A DNA stretch of 25,082 nucleotides from JACVRW01 sp035705985 (GTDB lineage Bacteria; Actinomycetota; Thermoleophilia; Solirubrobacterales; Thermoleophilaceae). Every line of letters begins with the position of its first letter. Within the stretch, counting starts at the first letter, position 1. The DNA lies in contig DASSVP010000210.1 of NCBI GenBank assembly GCA_035705985.1, positions 1-25,082 on the forward strand, in the 5' to 3' direction. Made by a program: the position numbers and the translations under genes. Under the pieces are notes generated by a model, which saw nothing but the letters and a program-made list of their open reading frames with translations, did no database searches and was not told where the DNA came from. Shown in pieces: positions 14,905 to 21,657 of the stretch.

Positions 14905-15754
14905 AGACGTCACAGACGATCAGATCCGGAGCTTCCACGAGGACGGCTTCCTCATCGTCGAGGAGGGCCTGGTCGCGCCCGCCGCCGTCGAGGTCCTCCG
15001 CGAGCGCTTCGCCGCGATCTTCGACGGCGACTACGCCACCGGGATCTCCCCCGACGAGGTCAACTGGAAGAAGGGCCGCGACCGCGAGGATGTGACGCGC
15101 CAGATCTGCAACGGCTGGCGCGCAGACGACCTGATCGCCGCCCAGGTGCTCAGCGAGAAGACGGGCCGAATCGCAGCCCGCCTCGGCGGCTATCGCGGTA
15201 CGCGCATGCTCCAGGACCACTGCCTCTGGAAGCCGCCCGGCACGAAGTCGCTCGGCATGCACCAGGACGGCTCGTACGCCGGCTACCTATCGCCACCCGA
15301 GATGATCACCTGCTGGGTGGCGCTCGACGAGACCTTCGCCCAGGGCGGCACGATCGAGTACGTGCGCGGATCGCACAAGTGGCCGAAGCTCCCGCCGGAT
15401 CGCGGGAGCTTCCACGCGCCCGACGACTGGCTGGCGACACTGAACAGCGCGAAGCCTGAGGGCGTGGAGATCGAGCGGGTGCCGGTGGTGGTGAAGCCGG
15501 GCGGCTGCGCCTTCCACCACAGCCTCACCTTCCACGGCTCCGGCCCCAACGAGTCGACCGTCGAGCGGCGAGCGCTGGTATCGCACCTCGTGCCGGTCGA
15601 GACCCGCTTCCATCCGACGAACACCGACGTGATCTATTCGCGCTACAGGCGAAGAGGAGATCTCTCGCTCGACGAGTCGTTCTTCCCGGTGCTGTGGGAC
15701 GAGAACGGCGGCCGCAGCGCCTGGCTGAGCGACCTGCCGCGGCTTCCCGGCTGA
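14897..15754 (+). CDS. Phytanoyl-CoA dioxygenase (PhyH) family Fe(II)/2-oxoglutarate-dependent oxygenase
   Basis: 285 residues from a TTG; no ATG or GTG lies nearby, and the following QDVTDDQIRSFHEDGFLIVEEG is a standard PhyH N-terminus. His122 and Asp124 in GMHQDGSY are the HxD iron ligands, and His213 in LTFHGSGPN is the distal ligand; a following Arg (VERRALVSH) could bind 2-oxoglutarate. MITCWVALDETFAQGGTIEYVRGSHKW is the typical core strand region. Such enzymes hydroxylate small organic acids, CoA esters or secondary metabolites; the substrate here is unknown. Its position among glyoxylate genes hints at alpha-oxidation or a small-acid substrate, but this is inference. It converges with the unknown gene at 15756 with one base between the stops. 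Confidence 0.88.
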   Translation: MVQDVTDDQIRSFHEDGFLIVEEGLVAPAAVEVLRERFAAIFDGDYATGISPDEVNWKKGRDREDVTRQICNGWRADDLIAAQVLSEKTGRIAARLGGYRGTRMLQDHCLWKPPGTKSLGMHQDGSYAGYLSPPEMITCWVALDETFAQGGTIEYVRGSHKWPKLPPDRGSFHAPDDWLATLNSAKPEGVEIERVPVVVKPGGCAFHHSLTFHGSGPNESTVERRALVSHLVPVETRFHPTNTDVIYSRYRRRGDLSLDESFFPVLWDENGGRSAWLSDLPRLPG

Positions 15755-15755
15755 G

Positions 15756-16295
15756 CTAGACCGAGAACTCGACGCCCCACGAGCGCGCCTGGCGGGCGAG
15801 GCGCTCGTGGACGTCGACGTGCGCCGCGTCGAGCATCACCTGCTGCGAGTTCCCGCGAGCGGCGAGGTGGCCCTTGTAGGCGGCATTGGCGTAGAGCGTG
15901 GCGAGCGTGTTCGCCGCGTGTGAGAGCGAGGCGGGCTTGAACGACGGCACGAGCCCGAGCCGCGAGCGGGAGCCGGCCGATCCACGCGCCGTGGACGCCG
16001 GGAGGAACAGCCCGCTGCGGCGGCAGAGCCAGAGCGCGCAGAGCATGTCGGACGCGTGCTCGACGCCGCCGATCAGCAGGCTGCCGAGCTCCGCTTCGGG
16101 CTCGAGGAGGAGACGCAGGGCGAACGCGTCGAAGCGCTCGGCCGTCAACGGCGCCGGCTCGCCGTCGCGGTCCACCGGCCGCCGCATCAGGCACGCGCGC
16201 GTGAGCACGGCCCAGCGCTCCTGCTCGCGCTGGGCGGTCGCGTAGCCCGGCAGCAGGACGCGGCAGGCGGCCTGGAGGTGGGCTGCGCTCTCCAC
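15756..16295 (-). CDS. Unknown protein coupled to the malyl-CoA-lyase-type gene
   Basis: 179 residues from the GTG at 16295, whose first base overlaps the preceding TAG stop (TAGTG), so it is almost certainly co-translated with the lyase. I do not recognise the family. It is rich in Ala, Leu and Arg, has no signal peptide or clear membrane segment, and ends with a better-defined helical segment (SLSHAANTLATLYANAAYKGHLAARGNSQQ). Four Cys are scattered and form no metal motif. Codon use resembles its neighbours and no overlapping frame offers a better gene. It may be a lineage-restricted accessory or regulator of the lyase; that is a guess from position only. Confidence 0.7.
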   Translation of the reverse strand: MESAAHLQAACRVLLPGYATAQREQERWAVLTRACLMRRPVDRDGEPAPLTAERFDAFALRLLLEPEAELGSLLIGGVEHASDMLCALWLCRRSGLFLPASTARGSAGSRSRLGLVPSFKPASLSHAANTLATLYANAAYKGHLAARGNSQQVMLDAAHVDVHERLARQARSWGVEFSV

Positions 16296-17341
16296 TACGA
16301 GACGGCCTGGGCGGGCGGCGCGACCGCGAGCGGAGAGGGCGACGGTCCGTCGCGGTCAAGCCCGCGACCTCCCGCACTGCGCGCCTCGATCTGCTCGAGC
16401 TTCGCGAGCAGATTCTCAGCCATGCGGATCGACGCCGCGTCGATCAGCCGGCCGTCGAGCGACACGGCGCCCTTGCCGTCCGCGGCGGCCTCGCGCATCG
16501 CCTCGATGATCCTGCGCGTGCGCTCCACGAGGCGCGGCGCCGGGGTGTAGACCTCGTTCGCCAGCGCGATCTGCGACGGGTGGATCGCCCACTTGCCCTC
16601 GTAGCCGAGCACGGCCGAGCGGCGCGCCGCGGCGACGTAGCCCTCGGGATCGGTGAAGTCGCCGTAGGGGCCGTCGATCGGCCTCAGGCCGCAGGCGCGG
16701 CACGTGACCGCGATGCGCGCGAGCGGGTAGTGCCACTGGTCGCCCCAGTGGCGGTCGCGATGCTCGGAGCCGTTCGGGTCCGTGAGCACGGAGTAGTTCT
16801 CGTCCACGCCGCCGATCGACGCCGTGTGGCTCTGGATCGACGCGGCGTAGTCCGCAACCCCGAAGATCATCGCCTCCATGCGCTCAGGGCACGCCTGGGC
16901 GACCTCGTCGACGTTGACCATGCCGATCGCCGTCTCGATCAGCACGGCGAGGCCGATCCGCCGCTCGAGGCCCATCGCCTCCTCGATCTGCGTGAGCAGC
17001 GTGGCCACCAGGTGCACGTCGCCCGCGCCGCTCACCTTGGGGATCACGATCGCGTCCACGTGCTCGCCCGCCTGCTCGACCACGTCGACGATGTCGCGGT
17101 AGCACCAGTGCGTGTCGAGCCCGTTGATACGCACGGAGACCGAGCAGCCGGACCAGTCCTGCTCGCGCAGCGCGTCGACGAGGTTGATGCGCGCCTGCTC
17201 CTTGTCGTCGGGCGCGACCGCGTCCTCGAGGTCGAGCATCACCACGTCGGCGCCGAGCGACGGCGCCTTCTCGAGCATCCGCACGTTGCTCCCGGGGACG
17301 GCTAGCTCGGAGCGGTGAAGGCGGGTCTTCGTCGGCGTCAT
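16295..17341 (-). CDS. mcl: Malyl-CoA / beta-methylmalyl-CoA lyase-type enzyme (HpcH/HpaI-CitE superfamily)
   Basis: 348 residues from the ATG at 17341; an upstream in-frame start at 17377 is rejected because a promoter lies between. RLHRSELAVPGSN, MLDLEDAVAPDDKEQAR (acidic metal site, residues 36-46), VRINGLDT (Arg71), VLIETAIG (Glu136), FGVADYAASIQSHTASIGG and EGKWAIHPSQIALANEVY match the malyl-CoA lyase branch rather than CitE. These enzymes cleave malyl-CoA to acetyl-CoA and glyoxylate, or beta-methylmalyl-CoA to propionyl-CoA and glyoxylate, with Mg2+ or Mn2+. A low-complexity tail follows about residue 320. A glyoxylate-type aminotransferase is divergently encoded across 116 bp with a shared operator, so glyoxylate is the likely link. 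Confidence 0.85.
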   Translation of the reverse strand: MTPTKTRLHRSELAVPGSNVRMLEKAPSLGADVVMLDLEDAVAPDDKEQARINLVDALREQDWSGCSVSVRINGLDTHWCYRDIVDVVEQAGEHVDAIVIPKVSGAGDVHLVATLLTQIEEAMGLERRIGLAVLIETAIGMVNVDEVAQACPERMEAMIFGVADYAASIQSHTASIGGVDENYSVLTDPNGSEHRDRHWGDQWHYPLARIAVTCRACGLRPIDGPYGDFTDPEGYVAAARRSAVLGYEGKWAIHPSQIALANEVYTPAPRLVERTRRIIEAMREAAADGKGAVSLDGRLIDAASIRMAENLLAKLEQIEARSAGGRGLDRDGPSPSPLAVAPPAQAVS

Positions 17342-17348
17342 GCGCGCC

Positions 17349-17377
17349 AGTACAGCGGCGGCCGGAAGTTCCGGCAA
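17349..17377 (-). promoter_or_regulatory. Putative leaderless mcl promoter with internal 15-bp palindrome
   Basis: On the minus strand TTGCCG (17377-17372), a 17-bp spacer and TGTACT (17354-17349) end seven bases before the ATG at 17341; no Shine-Dalgarno is present. The perfect palindrome GCCGGAA-G-TTCCGGC (17361-17375) covers part of the -35 and spacer and is a second candidate operator in this intergenic region. Confidence 0.45.
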
Positions 17378-17384
17378 GAGTTCT

Positions 17385-17400
17385 TAGAGAAATTTGTCTA
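17385..17400. promoter_or_regulatory. Putative operator, copy 3 (TAGAGAAATTTGTCTA), between mcl and aminotransferase
   Basis: It matches 13 of 16 bases of TGGACAAATTTGTCCA and lies in the middle of the 116-bp divergent region 17342-17457. Its right arm supplies the possible -35 (TTGTCT) of the aminotransferase, as copy 1 does for fdhA. Confidence 0.4.
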
Positions 17401-17424
17401 TGTGTTACTGAAAACTCTTAGCTT
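17394..17424 (+). promoter_or_regulatory. Putative promoter of the class V aminotransferase
   Basis: TTGTCT (17394-17399) is followed 18-19 bp later by TTAGCTT (17418-17424), a weak -10. It gives a leader of roughly 25 bases before the GTG/ATG start pair at 17455/17458, with no obvious Shine-Dalgarno. The rest of 17342-17457 holds the mcl promoter and operator copy 3. Confidence 0.3.
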
Positions 17425-17457
17425 GCACTCGTTGCATGCCTGCGCCACCCTCACGTG

Positions 17458-18597
17458 ATGGATCTTCCCCAGCTCCGGCCGCCCGAGCGCCTGCTCTGCG
17501 GCCCCGGCCCGACCAACGTCGACCCCGCGGTGCTCGATGCGATGAGCCGGCCGATGCTCGGCCACCTCGACCCCGCCCTCCACGAGATCCTGCTCGATGT
17601 GGTGGACCTGCTCCGGCGCGTCTACCGCGCGCCCGGCGGCCTGGTGCTCCCGCTCCACTGCACCGGCACGGCCGGCATGGAAGCGGGCATCGCGAACCTG
17701 CTCGAGCCGGGCGACAAGCTGATCGTCGCCCAGTGCGGGTTCTTCGGCCGGCGCATCAGCGAGATCGCGCGGCGCCACGGCGCCGAGGTGATGACGGTCG
17801 ACGCCGACTGGGGCGACTCGGTCCCGAATCAGGCGATCATCAGCACGCTTGACGACCACCCGGACGCGCGCATGGTGGCGGTCGTCCATGCGGAGACCTC
17901 CACGGGCGTGCAGCACCCGCTCGGAGAGCTCGGCGCCGCCCTGAAGGACCGCGACACGCTCCTCATGGCCGACTGCGTGACCTCGCTCGCCGGCATACCG
18001 CTCGAGGTGGACGCGTGGAGCGTGGACTTCGCTTACTCGTGCACGCAGAAGTGCCTGGCTGCGCCGCCCGGGATGTCGCCGGTCGCGGTGTCGGAGCGCG
18101 CCATGGAGCGGCTGCGAGCGCGCCGGACGCCGGTCCCGTTCTCGTTCGACCTGCTGCTGCTCGAGCGCTACTGGATCGAGCGGCCCGCGGCGTACCACCA
18201 CACCGCGCCGATCCTGGGCATCTACGCGCTGCACGAGGCGCTCTGCCAGGTGCTTCGCGAGGGGCTCGAGGAGCGCTGGGCCCGCCACGAGAGGGCGGCG
18301 CGCCACCTCCAGACGGAGATCGAGGCGCGCGGGCTCGCGCTGCTGGCGGACGCGGAGCACCGGCTCGCGCCGCTCACCGCCGTGCGTGTGCCCGAGGGCG
18401 TGGACGGCAAGGCGGTCCAGGCGGCGCTGCTGCGGGACCACGGCATCGAGATCGGCGGTGGGCTGGGCCCGGACGCCCCGTCGATGTGGCGGATCGGGCT
18501 GATGGGCCGCAACGCGTCGGTCGAGGCGGCCGATCGCGTGCTGGCGGCGCTCGACGCGGCCCTCGTGGAAGAGGCCGCGCCGGCGCTGGCCGGCTGA
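17458..18597 (+). CDS. Class V aminotransferase, serine/alanine-glyoxylate aminotransferase type
   Basis: 379 residues from the ATG at 17458; a GTG immediately before it (17455) is an alternative. LLCGPGPTNVDPAVLDAMSRPMLGHLDP is the family N-terminus. HCTGTAGMEAGIANLL, VVHAETSTGVQHPL and LLMADCVTSLAGIPLEVD line the PLP site, and Lys198 in SCTQKCLAAPPG is the Schiff-base lysine. PAAYHHTAPILGIYALHEAL is typical of the alanine-glyoxylate/serine-glyoxylate group. The enzyme moves an amino group from serine, alanine or a related donor to glyoxylate or pyruvate, forming glycine or the reverse. It faces mcl across a shared control region, which supports glyoxylate as partner. The donor cannot be settled from sequence. 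It converges with the cupin gene, with three bases between stops. Confidence 0.87.
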   Translation: MDLPQLRPPERLLCGPGPTNVDPAVLDAMSRPMLGHLDPALHEILLDVVDLLRRVYRAPGGLVLPLHCTGTAGMEAGIANLLEPGDKLIVAQCGFFGRRISEIARRHGAEVMTVDADWGDSVPNQAIISTLDDHPDARMVAVVHAETSTGVQHPLGELGAALKDRDTLLMADCVTSLAGIPLEVDAWSVDFAYSCTQKCLAAPPGMSPVAVSERAMERLRARRTPVPFSFDLLLLERYWIERPAAYHHTAPILGIYALHEALCQVLREGLEERWARHERAARHLQTEIEARGLALLADAEHRLAPLTAVRVPEGVDGKAVQAALLRDHGIEIGGGLGPDAPSMWRIGLMGRNASVEAADRVLAALDAALVEEAAPALAG

Positions 18598-18600
18598 GAC

Positions 18601-19140
18601 CTACCGCGGAGGCGGCGTCCAGCCGCCGGAGAGGCGCTCGCCCAGGCGCAGCCCGAAGCGCTCGAGCAGGCCCGGGACGGACTCCGGCTGCATCTCGAGC
18701 CCGTAGCGCTCGTTCAGCGCGGCCAGTTCCGCGGGATCCGCCTGGATCGCGCCCCCGAGTCCGTCGAGCTCGCGGAAGAAGTGCTCGAACCCCGCCGGGG
18801 AGATGATCTCGAGGATGCGGCAGGGCTCGTCGCCGGCGTTCCAGAACGTGTGCCACTGGTTGCGCGGCTTGTGGACCAGGTCGCCAGGGCCGGCCTCGAC
18901 GACGTCGTCGCCCAGGAGCGCGCCCATGCGCCCCTCGAGCACGTAGCTGTACTCGTCCTCACGAGTGTGCCGGTGGAGCGGCGCGGCAAGCGCGCGCGGC
19001 GACATCGGATGCTCGACGAGCGAGAACCGCTGCGCCGCCTCTTCCCCGTCGATCATGAAACGGGCTCCGATGCTCCCGAGGAACCCCTCCTGCGCGTCGG
19101 TCGGGCCGACGATCTTGGGCGGTGCATACGTCATGTCCAT
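18601..19140 (-). CDS. Single-domain cupin protein
   Basis: 179 residues from the ATG at 19140, with AAAGGA seven bases upstream; a longer in-frame start at 19200 would include non-family sequence. The cupin motif is clear: His56-x-His58 with Glu63 and Gly70 (LHRHTREDEYSYVLEG), then GPGDLVHKPRNQWHTFWN with His97 as the last metal ligand. It should bind one divalent metal and could be a small dioxygenase, isomerase or sensor; the substrate is unknown. The C-terminal 60 residues (FEHFFRELDGLGG onward) resemble the extension of quercetinase-like cupins found in soil actinobacteria. It is divergent from the TetR gene, which probably controls it. Confidence 0.85.
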   Translation of the reverse strand: MDMTYAPPKIVGPTDAQEGFLGSIGARFMIDGEEAAQRFSLVEHPMSPRALAAPLHRHTREDEYSYVLEGRMGALLGDDVVEAGPGDLVHKPRNQWHTFWNAGDEPCRILEIISPAGFEHFFRELDGLGGAIQADPAELAALNERYGLEMQPESVPGLLERFGLRLGERLSGGWTPPPR

Positions 19141-19223
19141 CGCTGATCCTTTCGTCGTACAGTAGTGTCTTGCGAAATGTCTACCATGACGCGTGCCCAT
19201 CTGTCAATATTCATGCGACACCA
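19141..19223. promoter_or_regulatory. Divergent cupin/tetR control region
   Basis: The 83 bp are the most AT-rich non-coding stretch here. On the minus strand TAGACA then TACGAC (18-bp spacer) could drive the cupin gene. TGTCT occurs twice at 19166-19182 as a direct repeat (TGTCT-N7-TGTCT), a possible operator for the TetR protein. For tetR, TATT-containing sequence near 19207-19213 is the only -10-like element. No perfect palindrome longer than 6 bp was found. Confidence 0.3.
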
Positions 19224-19832
19224 ATGACCGGCGAAACACGAAGGTACGAGAAGAAGCGCCGCGCCGAGGCCGAGGCCGAGACCCGCCGGCGCATCACGGA
19301 AAGCGCCGTGGAGCTCCACTCGACGCTCGGGCCCGCGCGCACGTCGGTCAGCGCCATAGCCGAGCGAGCGGGCGTCCGTCGCTCGACCGTCTACCGACAC
19401 TTCCCCGACGAGGTCGCCCTGTTCGACGCCTGCAGCTCGCACTGGGAGGCCGCGAACCCACCGCCGGACCTGGACGGCTGGGCGGCGATCGAGGACCCTG
19501 CGGAGCGGCTCCGCATCGCGCTCGGCGAGCTGTACGCCTTCTACCGCCGGACCGAGCGGATGATGGAGAACCTCCACCGCGACGAGGTGACCATGCCCCT
19601 CGTCAGGGAGCGCTTCGCCGGCTTTCACGCATTCATCGACGCCGCCCACGACCTCCTCGTGCGCGGCCGGCCGGAGCGCGGCCGCCGCCGCGACGAGGTG
19701 CGCGCGGCGATCGGCCACGCGCTCGCCTTCACCACCTGGCGCTCGCTGACGCACGATCAGGGCCTCGACGACGATCAGGCGGTCGAGCTGATGTGCGACC
19801 TAGCCGGCGAGCGCGTGGCGAGCCGCCGGTGA
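19224..19832 (+). CDS. TetR-family transcriptional regulator
   Basis: 202 residues from the ATG at 19224, chosen because the basic N-terminal arm and first helix (RRRITESAVELHSTLGPART) begin soon after; an earlier in-frame start lies inside the control region. The helix-turn-helix TSVSAIAERAGVRRSTVYRHFPDEVALFDAC is the TetR signature. The C-terminal ligand domain (about 60-200) is Arg- and Glu-rich and not assignable. It is divergent from the cupin gene with 83 bp between them, the usual arrangement for a local repressor. Its 3' end overlaps the convergent LysR gene by 33 bp. Confidence 0.9.
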   Translation: MTGETRRYEKKRRAEAEAETRRRITESAVELHSTLGPARTSVSAIAERAGVRRSTVYRHFPDEVALFDACSSHWEAANPPPDLDGWAAIEDPAERLRIALGELYAFYRRTERMMENLHRDEVTMPLVRERFAGFHAFIDAAHDLLVRGRPERGRRRDEVRAAIGHALAFTTWRSLTHDQGLDDDQAVELMCDLAGERVASRR

Positions 19833-20705
19833 GGTGCAGAAGGCCATGAAGGCCTCCACGTCCTCGCGCACGGGGCCGACGGCGCTCCGCACGACGTGCC
19901 AGCGCCGCTCGGGCAGCCCGCCGCGCGGCGTGATCGTCGCCAGCAGGCCCAGCTCCACCTCCAGCTCCACCGCCGCGCGCGACTGAAGCGCCACTCCCAG
20001 CCCCGCGCGTGCCGCCTGCTTGATCGCGCCGTTCGAGCCGAGCGTGAGCACGCTGGGCGCGATGCCACGTGACGCGAGGAACTCCTCACAAAGCGTTCGC
20101 GTGCCGGAGCCCGGCTCACGCAGCAGCCATGGGCGCGACTCGAGCTCCTCCATCGCGACCCAGCGGCGCCGCGCGAGTGGATCGCCCGCGGCCGTTATGA
20201 GCACGAACTCGTTGTCCGCGAAGTCGACTCCCACCAGCCGGTCCTCGTCGGGGATCCGGCCGGTCACCGCGACGTCGACCTTGTGGTCGAGCACCCGCTG
20301 GAAGACCAGCTCGCGATTCCCCACGTCGAGCGAGATCTCCACCTCGGGGCGCCGCTCGCGGAACGCCTGGATCAGCTGCGGCACGAGATACTCCCCCGCC
20401 GTCGTGACCGCGCTGATGCGGAGCGAATGCGGTCCGGCCTCCTCGGTCTCCCGCGCGATGCGTGCCCCCTGCTCGAGCAGGCCGAGCACCTCGGACGCGT
20501 AGGGCGCATACGCCGTGCCTGCGGCCGTGGGGCGCACGGTCCGGCCGGCGCGCTCCGTGAGGCGCACTCCGAGCTCGCGCTCCAGCGCCGAGACGGCCGC
20601 CGACACGGACGGCTGCGTCACCACCAGCTCCTCCGCCGCGGCGGTCACGGAGCCGCGCCGCACGACTGTCAGGAAGGCTACGAGCTGGGTGAGCGTCACC
20701 GACAT
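19800..20705 (-). CDS. LysR-family transcriptional regulator (CbbR-like)
   Basis: 301 residues from the ATG at 20705. The N-terminal winged helix-turn-helix (LVAFLTVVRRGSVTAAAEELVVTQPSVSAAVSALERELG) is typical, followed by a two-lobed effector domain (LRISAVTTAGEYLVPQLIQAF, GVALQSRAAVELEVELG, RRWHVVRS). The N-terminal half resembles CbbR/CysB-type regulators, and it sits 28 bp downstream of, and in line with, phosphoribulokinase, so control of carbon fixation is plausible. CbbR genes usually diverge from their targets, while this one ends the operon, so the target is open. Confidence 0.88.
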   Translation of the reverse strand: MSVTLTQLVAFLTVVRRGSVTAAAEELVVTQPSVSAAVSALERELGVRLTERAGRTVRPTAAGTAYAPYASEVLGLLEQGARIARETEEAGPHSLRISAVTTAGEYLVPQLIQAFRERRPEVEISLDVGNRELVFQRVLDHKVDVAVTGRIPDEDRLVGVDFADNEFVLITAAGDPLARRRWVAMEELESRPWLLREPGSGTRTLCEEFLASRGIAPSVLTLGSNGAIKQAARAGLGVALQSRAAVELEVELGLLATITPRGGLPERRWHVVRSAVGPVREDVEAFMAFCTSPAARHALAG

Positions 20706-20733
20706 GGGTGCCACCCAACCTATAGACCAGGGA
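20706..20733 (-). promoter_or_regulatory. Possible internal start region of the LysR gene
   Basis: Read on the minus strand, TATAGG lies 13 bases before the ATG, and GGGTG-G-CACCC, a perfect 11-bp inverted repeat, abuts the start codon. CTATAG is itself palindromic. No convincing -35 is present at normal spacing, so an internal promoter or autoregulation site is only suggested. Confidence 0.25.
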
Positions 20734-21657
20734 CTAAGCGTGCAAAGCCGAGTCGGCGCCCGTCGGAAAGCGCGGGTCCGTGCGCGGCGGCGACCCGCCG
20801 ATCGCGAGCGCCGCCCGTGCGGTGACCACGTGATAGAGCACCAGGAGCTGCACCAGCGCGAGCGAGTCCGAGCGGTGGAGGTCGGTGCCGACGGTGAACT
20901 CACCGAGCCGCCGGATGCGCAGGTGGGAGGCAAAGCTCATCCGCTCCCAGACCGCCTCCTCCAGCTCGGCGGCGTGCGCCGGGTCGAGGTCGCCCGGGAT
21001 GTGCAGCAGCCACTCGCGCTCCCGTTTGATGAGCGCCGGGCCGTCGAGCATCGGCGACAGGTCGGGGTGAGGGAGGCTGTCGCGGAGGATCACGTCCGCG
21101 TCGAGGCGCTTCGAGAACGCGACGACGATGTCGGCGTGCATCGTCTGGGGCTGGATGTACGCCTCGGCATCCGCCTGTCTCGCGTCCAGCTCGGCGAGCA
21201 CCTCATCCGTGGTGTAGCCGCGCCGAGTGCAGTCGCGCTTCAGCTTCCACGCCCGGCGCAGCTCCTCCGGAGGCGCGAGCGCCACACGCACGTCGTGGAG
21301 GCTGCGCAGCGTCTCGGTATGGAAATTGAGCAGCCCCTCGACCAGCAGGAACTTCGACGGCTTCACGTAGACGGGCGCCTCGAACTCCCCGCTCTGATGG
21401 CTGTACACGGGCTTCAGGACGGGCTCGCCGCGGCGGAGGTGCGTCAGATGCTGGGTGAGGATGTCGAGGTGGTTCGAGTCGGGATGCAGCGGCGTCACGC
21501 CCAGCTCGCGCCTCTGCTTCCGGTCGTAGCGGTGATAGTCGTCAGCCGAGACGTGAGTCACGTGGCTGTCGCCGATCACGCGCATGAGGCCCCGTGTCAG
21601 CGTCGTCTTTCCGGCGCCGGAGTCGCCCACGACCCCGACGACGATCGACCTAGGCAC
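20734..21657 (-). CDS. prk: Phosphoribulokinase
   Basis: 307 residues from the GTG at 21657, which lies within the flavin reductase's last codons (8-bp overlap). GVVGDSGAGKTT (P-loop, residues 11-18), SADDYHRYDRKQRRELGVTPLHPDSNHLD, EPVLKPVYSHQSG, PSKFLLVEGLLNFH and WKLKRDCTRRGYTTDEVLAELDARQADAEAYIQPQ match phosphoribulokinase and not uridine kinase, as does the C-terminal HRSDSLALVQLLVLYHVV. It phosphorylates ribulose 5-phosphate to ribulose 1,5-bisphosphate, the committed Calvin-cycle step. No RuBisCO, transketolase or carboxysome gene is in the window. The operon with a GcvT fusion and flavin reductase upstream and a LysR regulator downstream is unusual. Confidence 0.85.
   Translation of the reverse strand: MPRSIVVGVVGDSGAGKTTLTRGLMRVIGDSHVTHVSADDYHRYDRKQRRELGVTPLHPDSNHLDILTQHLTHLRRGEPVLKPVYSHQSGEFEAPVYVKPSKFLLVEGLLNFHTETLRSLHDVRVALAPPEELRRAWKLKRDCTRRGYTTDEVLAELDARQADAEAYIQPQTMHADIVVAFSKRLDADVILRDSLPHPDLSPMLDGPALIKREREWLLHIPGDLDPAHAAELEEAVWERMSFASHLRIRRLGEFTVGTDLHRSDSLALVQLLVLYHVVTARAALAIGGSPPRTDPRFPTGADSALHA

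Noticed and set aside
17342..17377. Twelve-codon longer N-terminus for the malyl-CoA-lyase-type protein
   Set aside because: The stretch holds a -35/-10 pair and a palindrome, and family similarity begins after the ATG at 17341.
19160..19190. A fourth copy of the TGGACAAATTTGTCCA operator at the cupin/tetR region
   Set aside because: Only the half-site AATGTCTA is similar; the other arm is missing and spacing differs.
20734..21657. Uridine kinase
   Set aside because: The DRKQRRELGVTPLHP, EGLLNFH and C-terminal HRSDSLALVQ blocks fit phosphoribulokinase better.
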